Positions 11,581 through 23,524 of a DNA stretch of 64,000 nucleotides are shown in pieces; position 1 is the stretch's first letter; each line of letters starts with the position of its first letter. The stretch is from the NCBI GenBank assembly GCA_034509425.1, contig JAVTVJ010001123.1, positions 62,001 through 126,000 on the forward strand, read 5' to 3'. The translations under genes and the position numbers were made by a program. The notes under the pieces were generated by a model, which was not told where the DNA came from, searched no databases, and was given only the letters and a program-made list of their open reading frames with translations. The stretch is from Eopsaltria australis. Its lineage: Eukaryota; Chordata; Aves; Passeriformes; Petroicidae.

Positions 11581-12774
11581 CTGCAGAAGGCAACAAAACA
11601 GTATCAACATTTTTTTTAATGAAAAACAGTCCTAGACGTGCTGATTTTAGATTGCAATTTTGCTAATCTTTGAATGCTTAGAACAGAGCTACAGATTTTG
11701 ACCCCTGGTAGCCAGTCCTTAGAGTCTTCAGGAGGTTCACAAAACTTAAGCCCACTGTCACCCAGGGTTAGATATATCACTATAGGCCATAGAAAAAGCT
11801 AGGATAATCTGAGCTGTAATTCAAAAAAGACTGAAATGACTGAGAAGATAAGACATCTCATATTTGTGAGTGCAAGCTGTAAAGAACATCTAGTCCCTGA
11901 AAAGCACTTACTGCTTTTTACACAAAGTAAAATAAACCATGTAATTGGGTTTTTCTCAGTAGGAAAAATTACACTGTACTGAGCAAAAGGGAAAGACATT
12001 CCCTGGATTTCTGTGGTCCAAAAACAGCCTCTGTTCATCTAATACAAACACTGCAAGTCTTCCATAGAGCTCCAAGAGTTGGAGGGTGAAGGGTTCTCCA
12101 AGTTACAACTTCTAACAACATTTATAGCCAGGTGACAGTTTTTCTTTTTTTTTTTCTTCTACTCATTTTTAAAAAGCACTTGGCTAGGGATGTATCTCAC
12201 CCTCATTTTTTTTTCCCTGCACATTCATGGGTTTTTTCTTTGAGATAATTACTGAATTGTGTAGTGATAACTCAAAGTCTATGAGGAAGAAAGTTCAGAC
12301 TCATCAGTTTTACTTCATCCCTACGTGTAAACATGACGGACAACAATTAAAAAACACAGCGGTTAAAAAACAGTTCACTGTAGGCACGGGGCTTACAAAT
12401 AGCCTGATTTTAGTAAAACTTCAACTTACTGCACATCAAAGAGAAATCACAGATTTCATTATTTCTTAGTGCCTTCACTGTCCCTGTGGTTTCCTCTCCC
12501 CATACACCCAGAGAGGAACCAAATGCTGGCAGGGTCTGTGTCTTGGCCTTCTGCTTTCCCATTCCCCATTCTGCCATCCCAATCCTCTGGTTCCTTCTCA
12601 GAGAACCCTCTTGGCCAAAGCTCACCTCTGGGAACCACAGCACAGAGCCTGGCAAGCAAACTCCATCTCCCACCTACACACAGCACTTGCACTGCACGGA
12701 GCTATAGCTTAGGCAATGGATAGAAGACATCACTGCTGCTCACTGAAAAGAGAGTTAATTCAAAATGGAATTAC
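11581..12774 (-). other. FGD3 intron, nothing recognised
   Basis: 1.2 kb of intron with a T-rich run near 12140 and no identifiable repeat or exon. Confidence 0.75.
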
Positions 12775-12864
12775 CTGGTCCAAGAGATGGAGTCTTTTAA
12801 CATATGCTTCTTCCGTGTGGAGCAGCTCATTAGCGATGTTGAATAGCTTTTGGGGCTCTGTACA
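12775..12864 (-). CDS. FGD3: FGD3 exon: start of DH domain (conserved region 1)
   Basis: A 90 nt exon of exactly 30 codons in phase 0, between acceptor ttttcag and donor CAG|GTAATT. The product reads [20 protein letters not shown] then [13 protein letters not shown]-x-T-E-x-x-Y-V is the first conserved region of the DH domain, whose Glu contacts the GTPase switch I in Dbl-family structures. A second AG (tgtacag) six bases further in would shift the frame, so the upstream acceptor is preferred. Confidence 0.93.
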
Positions 12865-15800
12865 CTGAAAATAAAGTCACAAATGACACAATCCATCTGC
12901 ACCTCCACACCAAAATTCCACTAACTGTTCTGTTTTTCATTTTGTCAGTGGCCAAAATCCCTACCAGGAGAGGAGCCTGGAGTGAAAGAGGTTAACACAT
13001 TTCAGAATCCACCCCATCACTTTACTCCAGAGACATTTTTAATGCTGTTTTCTGAAAGAGCAATTAGTAATGCAAACAGTGGCTGGTCAGGACATCACTT
13101 GGGTTCATTATGGCTTTATAAAAAGAACCAGAAACATCCTCTAAACCTGGAAATGAGTCTAGTCTGTTTGAAAAATGAGGCAAGAGACTGCAAATCAACT
13201 GTTCTCCTTTTTAAACTCACGTCCTCTAACTAAAATGAAAACTGGAAACCAAGCTGTTTGGCCAGATTTCTACCCTGGCCAGCCCAGCATTACTCTCTAT
13301 GGTATATTTCTAAGATTTTTGTGCAGCTTTAATCACGAGCCAATTCCCTGGAAAAACTTTCAGCAAGGTAACCAAACTCGCTCAGTGAAGCCTTTCATTA
13401 AGCTAATTTAGAGAAAAAAAATGAGAAAGGACTACTTAAAAACCCTAAACACAGTTATAAAGCACCAACTTTAGGCACAGTTTAGCCAAAAGCTACATAG
13501 ACCCTTCACTCACTAAGTGCTTAAAAATACCTGAATTACTAGAATACAGGCTGGAGTTTTCCAACACTCTTTTAAAGTGCTAGATTTTAAACACTGTGCC
13601 TACATATAACAAAACCAGTCCAGAACAGTGTTGGCTGGCTTGTGTTCAGGAATACAAGCATGGAAAATGGGCAGCAAGGATGATCAAATGTATGGAAACT
13701 ATACTGGGCTGGATCCAGAAAAAAAGACAATTGCAATGAAGGTAAGATGTGCATTCATGATTCCTGGAACAGAGAATATCGACTGCGTGCAATTAATCAC
13801 TATTTCTATGGGAAAACTGAAGGGCATAAAATCAAATTTCCAAGGGGCTGCTTCAGGAGCTTCTTCCTCAAGCAACACAACACTGCTGGCAGTAACCTTC
13901 TTACAGGTTCACAAAAGAACCAGAAATATCCGTAGATGAAAAATTCAGCTGAAGTCTATTAAACACATGGGGCAATTTCCAGTTCAGGAAGCTCCTGGGC
14001 CTGTCCCCAGTAGCAGTGCTCCATCCCAAATGCTCCATCTGGTGCTTGCATTTGGGGCAATGACTTCTAGGCATAACTCTGTGGGCCACCATCAGATATC
14101 AAATATCAAATAAAGGCTCTCTTTAAGCTTCTTCAATATCACCTTAGTTTGTTTCCAAATAAAGTTGATGAGAAAAATTTAAACACCTGCCCTCCGCACA
14201 CATTCAGACAAACTGCAGTACAACTGAAAACTTCAAAGGCTTTTCAAAGTGAGCCATGAACTTAAACAAATCAGACACACAGTTATCCTATGTGGAATGA
14301 GGTGCCACTAGGCATGAAGTACCCACAGCTCCATGATGTAAGTATTATTGAAGGAAAGTGAATAGCTTTTCTTTATGTGAAGCAACATCAGACTTCCTTT
14401 GAAACAATCCCTCTTTTTCCAGGCACAAATCTGGAGATAGGCAAACATGCCATGAGTGAAGTTTCGACATGGACTCTCTCTGCCCTGCCACTCAAATTAT
14501 TCCAAGTCAATTCAAATATTCTTTTAAGCTCTTTCAACATGTTACATAACATTTTGCTCTTTGTTCAATATGCATTAATATTTAAGGGAAGAGGAAAAAA
14601 AAAATCACAGCACAATAACTTTTAAAATTGTTCCAAGCAAATACATCTTATTCCAGTTTACACTGAAGTGCACTGCTGGCCAGTCAAACCCAGTAACTAC
14701 AAGGATCTTTCACTGAGAAAGAATTTATCTGCTGGTTTTGATGGGCACAAAGGAGCACTCAAATGAAAAGCGCTGGCACAATAGGCACCAAGAGCATTCA
14801 AAATTGGAAAAATACTTATTTCCAACCAAATACATTTGTACTCAGAAGTAACATAGCATAGACGCTTTTTAACCTCCTGACCTTCACCACCTGCAAGTCA
14901 GTTTATATTTAAAAAAAACTTGCCGACATCTGCTTAAATACCAAACAAGGGCTGAATAGACTCAGTTGGAGCTCAGTTTTACAGAGTGACTCTATTTTCA
15001 CTTGCTCTCTCTGCTAGGCAGAGAGACCGGCACATTTTTCAGACAAATTTGCAACATATTTGCCTTTCAATGGGCATAACATTTTAAATGAAATTGTATA
15101 TTAATTAAACGTGAGGAATTTCCATTCCTCTAACTTCATTTTGTGCTATGTCAGGACAGCTTTAACAAAGCCTGTGCTATCATTCAGTTCACTAGGAATG
15201 AGATATTTCATGGTCCATGTTTCTAAAGGAAAAGTAAAATAAATTTGCAGACGGAGATTATGCTCTGCTTTGCCCAGTGCTCTTGCTGGCTGAATGCTCA
15301 CCACACCCACAGCATATCCTGTGCAGTCATTCACTAGAACCTTACAGCTACTGCAGAGGCTACATGGAATAGTTTTTGGCTGGTTGAGTGACAAGAAAGA
15401 TGAGAAAACTGAAGAGTGAGGTGTTGACTTCACAACAAGGAAAGTTCACCCCAGTGCTCGAAGCTGCATGATGCTCTTTCACTTCTTTGTGGAAGACTGA
15501 AAAATTCATTTTCAGCTGCAATTGTCCATAAAACATTTTAAATAAAAGGAAACAACAGCCTGAAATCACACAGAACCAGCTTCTCATGAAGGTCAGATTC
15601 ACATTTGGAATGCATTTGCACCTCGAATACCCCAGTCACAGGCACAAACTGGCACACACTGGTCTGCTTTGTGCAATTAAGTGGCCACAAGTGCATTGCT
15701 GCTTCCTGCTCACCCACCCAGATGGGTATCCAGGGGCATGGCTGGGCCAAGGATTCATGGAGCCAAAGACTGACCTTTTTACAAAAAAAGCAAATTTGAA

Positions 15801-16145
15801 AATTTTAGCTACATACAAAGCTTAACACAAGAAAACTTGGGCAATATCCTGCAGCAACCGTTTTTCATACAACGGGCGTGCACAACTATATTCAGTCAGC
15901 ATCTGTCTCACACAGGACTTTCAGAAAATCTTGCAAGAGAGCTGCTGGGATGGAGCTCAGGTTAAAATCATACATGGTTATGCTTCAGAACCCCACCAGT
16001 CAGCCCTAAAAAGAACACAAAAAGTCCCAGAAAGATTACAGACCACTTCCTACTCGATGTTGAAAACAATACAAAAAAGTTATCCTATGCTTGGTTGTCT
16101 TTGTTGCACTGAAATATCATTTTCCTTAAGATATTTAAACCAAAT

Positions 16146-16163
16146 ATGATGATGATGATGATG
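16146..16163. repeat. (ATG)6 microsatellite
   Basis: Six uninterrupted ATG units within the FGD3 intron. Confidence 0.95.
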
Positions 16164-17226
16164 GCATATCTGCATTTTCTCAACCAACATTATGACTAAA
16201 ACATTGGCCTATGGACTTTTTTTTCAGGATACACATGGAAATAATCTCACCCAAAAGTCTGAGTAGCAGGACTGCAAGCCAAATTTTACAACACACACTG
16301 GACAATGAAATCAGAAGTGAAACTCCAGCCACATAGAGGCAGAATGGAAGCATGTGTCCACAAATGCATGAGACACGTGGGATTCTGTTGTTACTATTTA
16401 CACAGCAGGAAGCAGGACAGATGGAGAAAAGCATTTTTTGGTGATTACAAATGAGCATATATTACTTTTAGTGAAAAAACACCTAAATAAAAAGCTATGA
16501 AGCTCTGATACCCCTCCCAGAAGCATTACTCAGGCAGTCAGCAGAAGTCTTGGGACTTTGGAGCATGACTGTCCATCAGTCTCACTTTCATGTCACTTCT
16601 CATTGTAACCATCTTTGTAACCATCCAGGTTAATGTGCATCACTTTCTGGAGCTCCTGACATTTTCTGAGACATTATCAAAACTAATAAGCTTCCCTTGT
16701 TCAATTTCATTTTGATAAAAGATAACTGGAAATCCCAGTAAGTCACCCCTAAGATTTTAAAACATGATTTGTGCTAATAGTAAGCCCTATTAGACTGCTG
16801 CAGACTCATAAAGAAAGCCACATCAGTGCAGAGCTAAACCTAGACCAAATAAAACAATACCAGTCTCATATAAGGCAAAGTTACCTTCCCAGCCATGGGC
16901 TGTGGGCAAGCATGGGTGGAAGATGGAGTAGAAAAGAATGGTTATTCATGAGCTTCACTTACCCTGATATCCTAGAGTTACTGAGCCATCATTAAATCAC
17001 TCTGCAGCTGTACTTACGCATCATCCTCCAACTATAACAACTTGCATATTTAATGAGACCACTGGTTACATGGAGTAGCTGCAAAGCCTGATACTGGGGG
17101 TAGGAAGGGGAATGCAGGAAAAAGAAACTCTCTCCCAGCTTAAGGCTTTCTGGAGGAGATGAGGTCTCCCCAGCTCCCAAGCCAGCAGCTGATGTCAACT
17201 GAATTCTCCTCTCTTCCTTCAAGCAG

Positions 17227-17276
17227 GAAAATTATCAGTTTTGTCAAGGGTGAAAATTATCAGTTTTGTCAAGGGT
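17227..17276. repeat. Perfect 25 bp tandem duplication
   Basis: Two identical adjacent copies of a 25 bp unit beginning gaaaattatcagttttgtca. Intronic. Confidence 0.95.
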
Positions 17277-17410
17277 TATTCCAGCCTAAGAATAACCATG
17301 GAACAAGTCAACTTTGAATCACACTAGCTCTCCTTGCTAGAAGCAATGGCCCTTCACGCTAACCCTAAGTCCATAGTGCCACAAATCTGCAACAGAATCA
17401 AAGTGGGGAG

Positions 17411-17659
17411 CAGGAAATGACCTCAGGTTGTGCCAGGGGAGGTTTAGATTGGATATTAGGAAAATGTTTCTTCACTGAAGGGTCAGGCATTGGAAGAGGC
17501 TGCCCAGGGAAGTGGTGGAGTCACCACTTGTAAGTGTTCAAAAAGCAAGTAAATGTGGTGCTTAGGGACACAGTGCAGTGGTGGACATGTCAGTGTTAGG
17601 GTAGTGGTTGGACTCAATGAGCTTGGAGGTCTTTTCCAATCTCAATGATTCTGTGATTT
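17411..17659 (+). mobile_element. CR1 LINE 3' end, plus orientation
   Basis: Reads forward: ggttgtgccaggggaggttt, agattggatattaggaaaat, ttggactcaatgagcttgga, ending in the CR1-type tail atgattctgtgatt. It is antisense to FGD3. Confidence 0.88.
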
Positions 17660-18235
17660 TATCTGGATACTTGACACAGAAATTGGCTTCACCCAATGTG
17701 TCCCCAGAAGAGGGCACAGTCTTTGCACTGAAGAAGAGGCAGCTGCTCTCTCAGCCTTCCTCCTCTATGTGACTGCAAAAACAAGGTGACTTAGTGTAGC
17801 TTGATCAGCCTCAAAACTGCCTTTTGAAAGGGGAAATCAACTCAAACTGCAAAGGAAAACCTGCAGTGCATCACATAAACACACCTCAGGAAGAAAAGTA
17901 ATACAAAAAATCAAAACTAACGAGTCTTCTTCTGGAGACACCTTTCTCATAAATTCACCAGGTGAGCTCCAGAGAATTATGACCTCATAACTCTGTGTTT
18001 TGTCATTCTTATTTCCTACTATATGGACACTTAACCTAAGGAACAAGACTTACAAGCAGCCATCAAATCACTGATGTCTTACAAAACGTTGGTATTTGTC
18101 AACAAAGCACTTCTTAATCATATGGTAAAGTGCTCGGCTTGGGGTGGTCACAGTTGGTTTGACACAGCATTCCTAGTCCAAACCGTAAATTAATTACCAG
18201 ATTAAAGATTTCTTAATGTAATGTATTATTTTCCA

Positions 18236-18299
18236 AGAGTTGGACTTTGATGACCCTTATGAGCTCCTTCCAGCTCAGGATATTCTATGATTCTATGGT
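18236..18299 (+). mobile_element. Short CR1 3' tail, plus orientation
   Basis: gagttggactttgatgaccc and tattctatgattctatgg form the CR1 3' terminus with its 8-bp-type tail repeat. Confidence 0.8.
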
Positions 18300-19592
18300 T
18301 TCTTGCTGGCCTGTTGCAACTAATAACGTATCTTTTAAATAAGATTTCAGTGGCACACATGCACATACATACACATTATGAATATAAAATAATTAAAGCA
18401 TGTCACAGTGTGTGCATGCATAAACACACTTGTCAAGCTCTGAGGCACAGGACTTTGTGCACACCATGTACCTGCATGGCATTTTCATCATTCTTTTATA
18501 GTCACCAGCTGATTGACCTAGAAACTAAGAAACGCATTCCAATGTCCACATTGCCCAAGGGACAAGCTCTTGACAGACACAAAATACAATATACTTGGTG
18601 ATTTCAACAGAACCATCTGATTTGTATAAACTGAGGTGTGGTTGCTGCACTTCACTAGCTACAGATTATTAGCGGCAGCTGCTCATCATATTCTTTAAAA
18701 CACAAAAATCCCATCTATTAACTTCACTCATCATGGCTTGGGTGGCAAGAAACCTAACAAACCCAAACACCCCAAATACAAACAAAAAGATCCCCCATAT
18801 AAAAAGTGCAAGAAGTGGAACATTTTGCAGATATTTTGCAATATTCTATTTTGTTTTACTGGAAAAATCGAATTCCATTTAACAGCACTATTTCTAAAAA
18901 TAACTGTCTTGATAAACTGATAATCAAAGGAATCCGTCATTAATCTTCTATAGCTGCTGCAAATACACAACAGCCTGTACTACATTAGTCTGGAATCAAA
19001 GTAAAATTTCTTTTCTAGCTACAGTTTCTTGAAGAGTAATTTGACATAATTACCATTAAAACAACTTCTTTGCACTCAAGAAGTGGTCACACCAACAAAA
19101 GCACAGGTTTCTGTAAAAAAACACTCTAAATTTTGTGTGAGACAAGATTCTGAACCTGTCTGTTCTACTCGGACATGAGGTCCTGACTCTGCAAGTGCAC
19201 CATCCAATTAGCTCTCCGAGTAACACAAAGCCCCACGGAAAACAACACACTCTAACAAGCTGAACCCAGACAAACCTGAACAACAAACGCAAGGTGGGAA
19301 TCTTGACCTACTAAAGTATTTGAATTTTAACAGCTTACCTCTCTGTCTGTGATGGATTCTCTTATATGAAACCTTTTAAAATAAGCTGAGAACCTTTTTA
19401 AAAAAACTGTCTAGATCAGGAACAAGTTAGGACCTGTATAAAGCAGGAAACAACACTGACTATCATGATCCTTTGATGGAAAACCAACCAAACAAATAAT
19501 CCAAACAATGTGTGAAAGTGATGCAAGAGACCTCTTGCCAGTATCAGGAACTGGTTTCTGAGCACTCGATAGCAATGAACCAACTCCCTTAC
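18300..19592 (-). other. FGD3 intron, nothing recognised
   Basis: About 1.3 kb between the CR1 tail and the 19593-20190 exon. No repeat or exon recognised. Confidence 0.7.
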
Positions 19593-20190
19593 CTTGTTTA
19601 CGTACAAATACTCTAACTTTGGCACTTCTGCTATCTCTTGTTCCTCACTGCTTCCTTCATCAATGTCACTGTCCTCATCCTGCGTGGAGTCTCTCTTCTG
19701 CTGTGCAGAGGAAGGTTTGGTGCCCTTTCTGTCAGGTTCCATCTCTCCTGGGTACCCAGCCATGCTGGGCTTCTTCTGCTCTGCCCCTTCTTCACTGGAG
19801 AACGTTTCCCCAGCCACGCTACAAGAAGGACTGTCAATGCCACTGTCTCTGTTGGGAATTTTACCATTCCCATTCAGTTCTGCAGTTGAGTCTTTATTGC
19901 CAAGCTCTCCTTGGGGCTCTTTGCTCACAGTCACAGCAGCACAGTCTTCATGGCTTTTGTTATCACCTATGTTCAGCTCTTTAATTTTCATTATGTCTGT
20001 GTTAGTTAGATCTGTGCTGCACAGTACATTGGGCTCAGCTTCATCCAGTTCAGTTTTGTCATTTGTGGAAGAGCCACTGGAAGCTACTGTGTCACAGTCA
20101 CATGAGCTTGTCTGCTTGGATGAGTCCAGGCCAGGTTCCATCTTAAGAGCTAAATTTAGCTGGTTTCTTTGAAGAATATGTACAGGTTGC
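19593..20190 (-). CDS. FGD3: FGD3 exon: Ser/acidic linker with DSGIDS degron
   Basis: A 598 nt exon with acceptor cttcacccacag and donor AAG|GTAAGGG. The frame is open across its full length and joins in phase to the exon at 21271-21439 through a split Arg codon. The first Met (20141-20139) begins MEPGLDSS, resembling the start of mammalian FGD3, so this may be the main or an alternative start; from it the exon gives 183 codons. The product is rich in Ser, Asp and Glu and likely disordered. It contains KIPNRDSGIDSPSCSVAGE, with DSGIDS at residues 99-104, the class of motif bound by beta-TrCP after phosphorylation. The end of the exon is strongly acidic (DEDSDIDEGSSEEQE). Confidence 0.93.
19830..19847 (-). 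promoter_or_regulatory. FGD3: Codons for the DSGIDS phosphodegron motif of FGD3
   Basis: The 18 bases encode Asp-Ser-Gly-Ile-Asp-Ser (residues 99-104 counted from MEPG). This fits the DSGxxS consensus recognised by the SCF ubiquitin ligase subunit beta-TrCP (FWD1) once both serines are phosphorylated. FGD1 and FGD3 are reported substrates of that ligase, which would limit the amount of the GEF. It is a protein-level site, listed because it is intact here. Confidence 0.75.
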
Positions 20191-21270
20191 CTGTGGGTGA
20201 AGAGAAAGCACCACATTCATATTAACACTCAGGTTTCACAAGTGCCCTGAAAGAGAGGGTCTTATTACCATATGATTCAAGTTGTATTTCTTGCACCCCA
20301 CTGACAATCTCAGGATGCAAGAGTGTGCACATTGCAATAATAATGATCATCCAGCAACATCTAACAAAGAAACATCACCCCTACATTCTACTGAAATGGC
20401 ACCACCAGAATCCTGGACCTTTAGTGCTTTCCATGTCACCTTGAAGAACAGTCTGGTTTGAGGGTTTGGAGAAGAAGGAATCGCCTTCAAAAAGAAGCAA
20501 TTGGTTCTGAGCTCATTTAAACAGGAACTCTCATTCTTCAACAGAACCAAGCCTTTGTGGCAAGGTATTTTCTGCCAGAGAGGATGTACTGAAGCATGAG
20601 AAGGCACTACTTTTCCTTTTTGAAAGACATCAGGTTCACCCAGGTGATCACGCTCCAAGGTACAGTACGGTGCCTGTCTCTATCTCCCTCCTTGTGAAAA
20701 AAACCGCATCACTCAGCTCCATCAGGCAGATTTGTTCTTCAGGGAAAGTTTTCATGTATTTGTAAAATGAGCTGGTTTGACAGCAAAATACATATATATT
20801 ATCCAGCTTAAGTGTCTTTCATATACAAAGTTTCAGAACAGCTGCTGTCCTACATGACATTGTTTCACAGTACCCTACGCCCTTCCCTGCCTCCAAGAAG
20901 CAAGATCTGATGTTTATTGTATCTTAGACAGAAAACTCAATTATTCCATATCGGAACAATCAAGTTCCCATGATGCAATTCCCACATCAAGCCAATTCAC
21001 TGAAAGTAGATGGTGGGCTACTTGCCTCTGTTGGAATCTTACCAAATTCTGCAGGTTTTACGTCCTTAAGCATAACTGTATGTTACAAACTAAAATTCAC
21101 AGCTTTTATTAAAAAGATACTTTGTCCTCAGTGAAGCTTTGCACTTCCAGTAGAAAACATCCCAAGAGGACTTTTTATGTGATGATTACAGTTAATGTTT
21201 TCTATTATTATATTCTAAGTCAAAAAAAGGAAAAGGGAGAGGAGAGCAGATCTTGCAAAGCCATATTTAC
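20191..21270 (-). other. FGD3 intron between N-terminal exons
   Basis: 1.08 kb. An open frame at 20347-20658 on the minus strand shows no similarity to the FGD family and has no matching splice sites that I can see. Confidence 0.75.
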
Positions 21271-21439
21271 CTAATATTTTCAAATTTCTCAATGAGCGTG
21301 TTGACTCCTGCTGATATTGGTATTTCTTCCTCTCCAGGTGCTAAGCTCCTTGATGACTTGGGATCAGCTGGCAAAGGCCGAGATGGTGCAGGAGGAATTC
21401 TTTCCTGCCCAGGTTTGAGATGGACAGGCTTAGGAGGTA
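21271..21439 (-). CDS. FGD3: FGD3 upstream coding exon: proline-rich, FGD1-like N-terminus
   Basis: A 169 nt exon (two bases, 55 codons, two bases) between a strong acceptor ttctctttcattag and donor TTAG|GTAAATA. The frame reads [22 protein letters not shown] and [10 protein letters not shown], then joins in phase to the 20190 exon. Proline-rich stretches followed by a LIEKFE segment match the N-terminal part of FGD1 as I remember it, where SRPLPADP and SLIEKFE occur in the same order. The exon begins in phase 1, so another coding exon or an unseen start must precede it. Canonical mammalian FGD3 seems to lack this part, so it may be an ancestral extension kept in birds or an alternative isoform. 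Confidence 0.8.
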
Positions 21440-22821
21440 CTAATGAAAGAGAAGGCAAAAAACAGGAGGATAAATCTCCATCTTTTTTATCCTAAAATGG
21501 GAACAAAGTCCAGTCCGAGAGGTATGCATTCTTTCCCCACTCTTTACAAACAGCACAGGTGCAGTACCGAAGTAAGCAAGCTGCTAGAGAAAAATGACAG
21601 GCTTCTATTTTGTGTTTCTACCGCTGGCGTAGCTGTGCTAACAAAGCGAGTGGCTTGCAGCACTGCACCACTTCCTCGTTACCAAACAGGATGCACAGCT
21701 TACGCTTCAGTTTGCAAGTTTGCTCGCCATCTCAATCACACTAATGAGCTTCCCCTTCCATGACTTCTCAAAATTCTGATACCCCATTGAATTTCTTACA
21801 TTGGGAAAAAAAAGGCAGAGGAATGAACCACATCCCAAAACAAATCATCAAAACCCAACGCCACCATGGATTTCAGTGTCCTGTGTTTGCTTGGTTCAAA
21901 ACGCCACAGACAGAACATAATGGCTTTTCTTCATCTCATTCTCCCTCCCCCCTCTCTTCTGTGGTGTAGTAGTCTTCACAAATTTCCTTCCTCTTTTGGT
22001 TCTGTGTTGAGTTGCATATGGTATAAATAAAACAAGTATTGTAAGAACACTCATATTCCGCTTCAGGACTCACAAGGAGGCCAAGGTACAAAGTTTAACA
22101 TAGCATTTCAAAAAAATGGCATTCAAATGTAATGTCATTTTAAAAAAAGATATTCAGATCTTCCATTGGTTGCAGAGTAAATGATTTATCATACACAGGC
22201 AGTAACTTATAGCAACAGGTTCCCATGCTGTCATGATTTCATACAGGTAAAGCAACTCCCATAGGCAGAACTGACACTGCAGTGCAGGAAAACTGACTGT
22301 GGGATTGTTCCCAAAGCACATGCTGCTTGGACTAGCAGTGCCAAGTGTGCCCTCCAGTCTAGACTATCCAATGAGTTGACACGTTAAATGAGGAAATTCT
22401 AACTACATGTTGTATTAAAAAACATTTTTGAGAACAGTTTCTTACAACCATTTCTGACTTTGATCATCCATTTGGCACACGTGATCAGCATTGTAATTGG
22501 GCTTGAGTTAACAACTGTTCTGAATGTAATTCCAGGATTACTTACTTTAGGAGGATTAAATAGAGGCATATGCACCCAAAAAGTTAATTCCAACTGTCCC
22601 TTCCTTGCAGAAGGCCCTGCATCTGTTCTAAGATCCACATCAGCCCTGATGTGTGCCCTGCTCCAGTAGATGGGCAGCAGCCATAGTAGTCCATAGCCAA
22701 ACAGTGTCTGAGGTCAGTGATGAAGAGGTGTCAAAGCATTTTGGAGTCCTGAGTATAGGTCAGATTTTAAACTTCTTATATTACTGGGTTTATTTCAGTG
22801 TGAAAGATTAAAATCAAATTT
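21440..22821. other. Upstream or intronic DNA, nothing recognised
   Basis: About 1.4 kb between the first recognised FGD3 exon and the ERVK-like LTR. A GTAAGT donor-like site near 22550 on the minus strand has stops in the phase that would be needed. Confidence 0.65.
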
Positions 22822-22827
22822 TCTAAG

Positions 22828-23524
22828 TGTGGAGTTTGCGGGTCGGTTTCAGATGGCCGGGACAGACGAGAGATCTCTGCAGTCGGGTTGTAGAGCATGA
22901 AGTTTATTGTGAAGAGACATAAGTCTGCTGGGGGCTGCCAGACTCAGCCCAGAGAAGGTCAGAGAGGCAAGAGAAGAGAGAGAAGAGCTAAGAGAGCTAA
23001 GAGCAAGGATCTAAAGAAGTTAAGAGCGAAGGTCTGAGAGCAGCTAAGAGAAGAGAGCTAAAAGTGAAGATCTAAGAGAGCAGTTAAGAGAGAGGATCTA
23101 AGAGGAGTTGAAGAGAGAGAGCTTGTCGCCTACAATACAATAAATAATCTTCTGTGTTGAATATTCTAATTTTCATTAACCAATCTAGAACAAACTACAA
23201 ATCTTATAACATTTGCATACAGCCTATGAGAACTATTGCATTACCATGCAGTGTTATATTTTAAACCCTAAAAGCTGCTTTTTGGACCCTCTGCCAAGTT
23301 GGTAGGGTCTGCTTTGACCCTTGGGCCTGTCTGCAAGCAGAGGGTACTGTTTAATCAAAGGGGGGATTACCTGTAGTGGCCATTGTTTTCCAGTTGTTCA
23401 GTAACTGGGGTTTGGTATCTCAAAGCTTGTCTTCATTTCAATCTCGCTTATAGTTTCTACATTCTCAGCATCTTTTGCTAGGTAATCATATTTATAAGGC
23501 TTTCTTATTTCATCTTCCCCAACA
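22828..23524 (-). mobile_element. Solo LTR, ERVK-like, with 6 bp target duplication
   Basis: A 697 bp unit that on the minus strand begins TGTTGGGGAAGATG and ends GCAAACTCCACA. It is flanked by the 6 bp direct repeat tctaag at 22822-22827 and 23525-23530. A 6 bp duplication is typical of class II (ERVK or beta/alpharetrovirus-like) integration. A polyadenylation signal AATAAA lies near the 3' side (complement of 22903-22908). The part at 22960-23125 is a GA-rich run of related taagagagaag units. There is no internal retroviral sequence, so it is a solo LTR left by recombination. Confidence 0.87.
22960..23125. repeat. Purine-rich degenerate short repeat within the LTR
   Basis: The plus strand is almost all A and G, with recurring agctaagag, gatctaag and gttaagag motifs; the LTR sense strand is therefore a long pyrimidine tract. 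Confidence 0.75.

Larger units (their letters stand above)
12865..17410 (-). other. FGD3 intron, left part, largely unannotated
   Basis: Unique-looking intronic DNA. It includes an (ATG)6 microsatellite at 16146-16163 and the 25 bp duplication at 17227-17276. No coding segment was recognised on either strand. Confidence 0.7.
564..21439 (-). other. FGD3: FGD3 gene, 5' and middle part (nine exons in window)
   Basis: The spliced minus-strand exons read through as one open frame. They match FGD3, a guanine nucleotide exchange factor of the FGD/frabin family that acts on Rho-type GTPases (Cdc42 class) at membranes and the actin cytoskeleton. From the internal Met at 20141 the window holds exactly 457 codons: linker 1-187, DH domain about 188-372, and the start of PH1 from about 400. 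FGD3 is favoured over FGD1 and FGD4 by blocks such as [30 protein letters not shown] and KLSAKNG plus the linker motif KIPNRDSGIDSPS; these comparisons are from memory. The gene is incomplete on the left: the rest of PH1, FYVE and PH2 would lie beyond position 1. All junctions keep phase and no frameshift or internal stop was seen, so this copy looks functional. Confidence 0.93.

Noticed and set aside
19594..20172. 192-codon plus-strand ORF
   Set aside because: It is the shadow of the FGD3 linker exon on the other strand; the Ser-rich minus-strand product is supported by splice sites, phase and family motifs.
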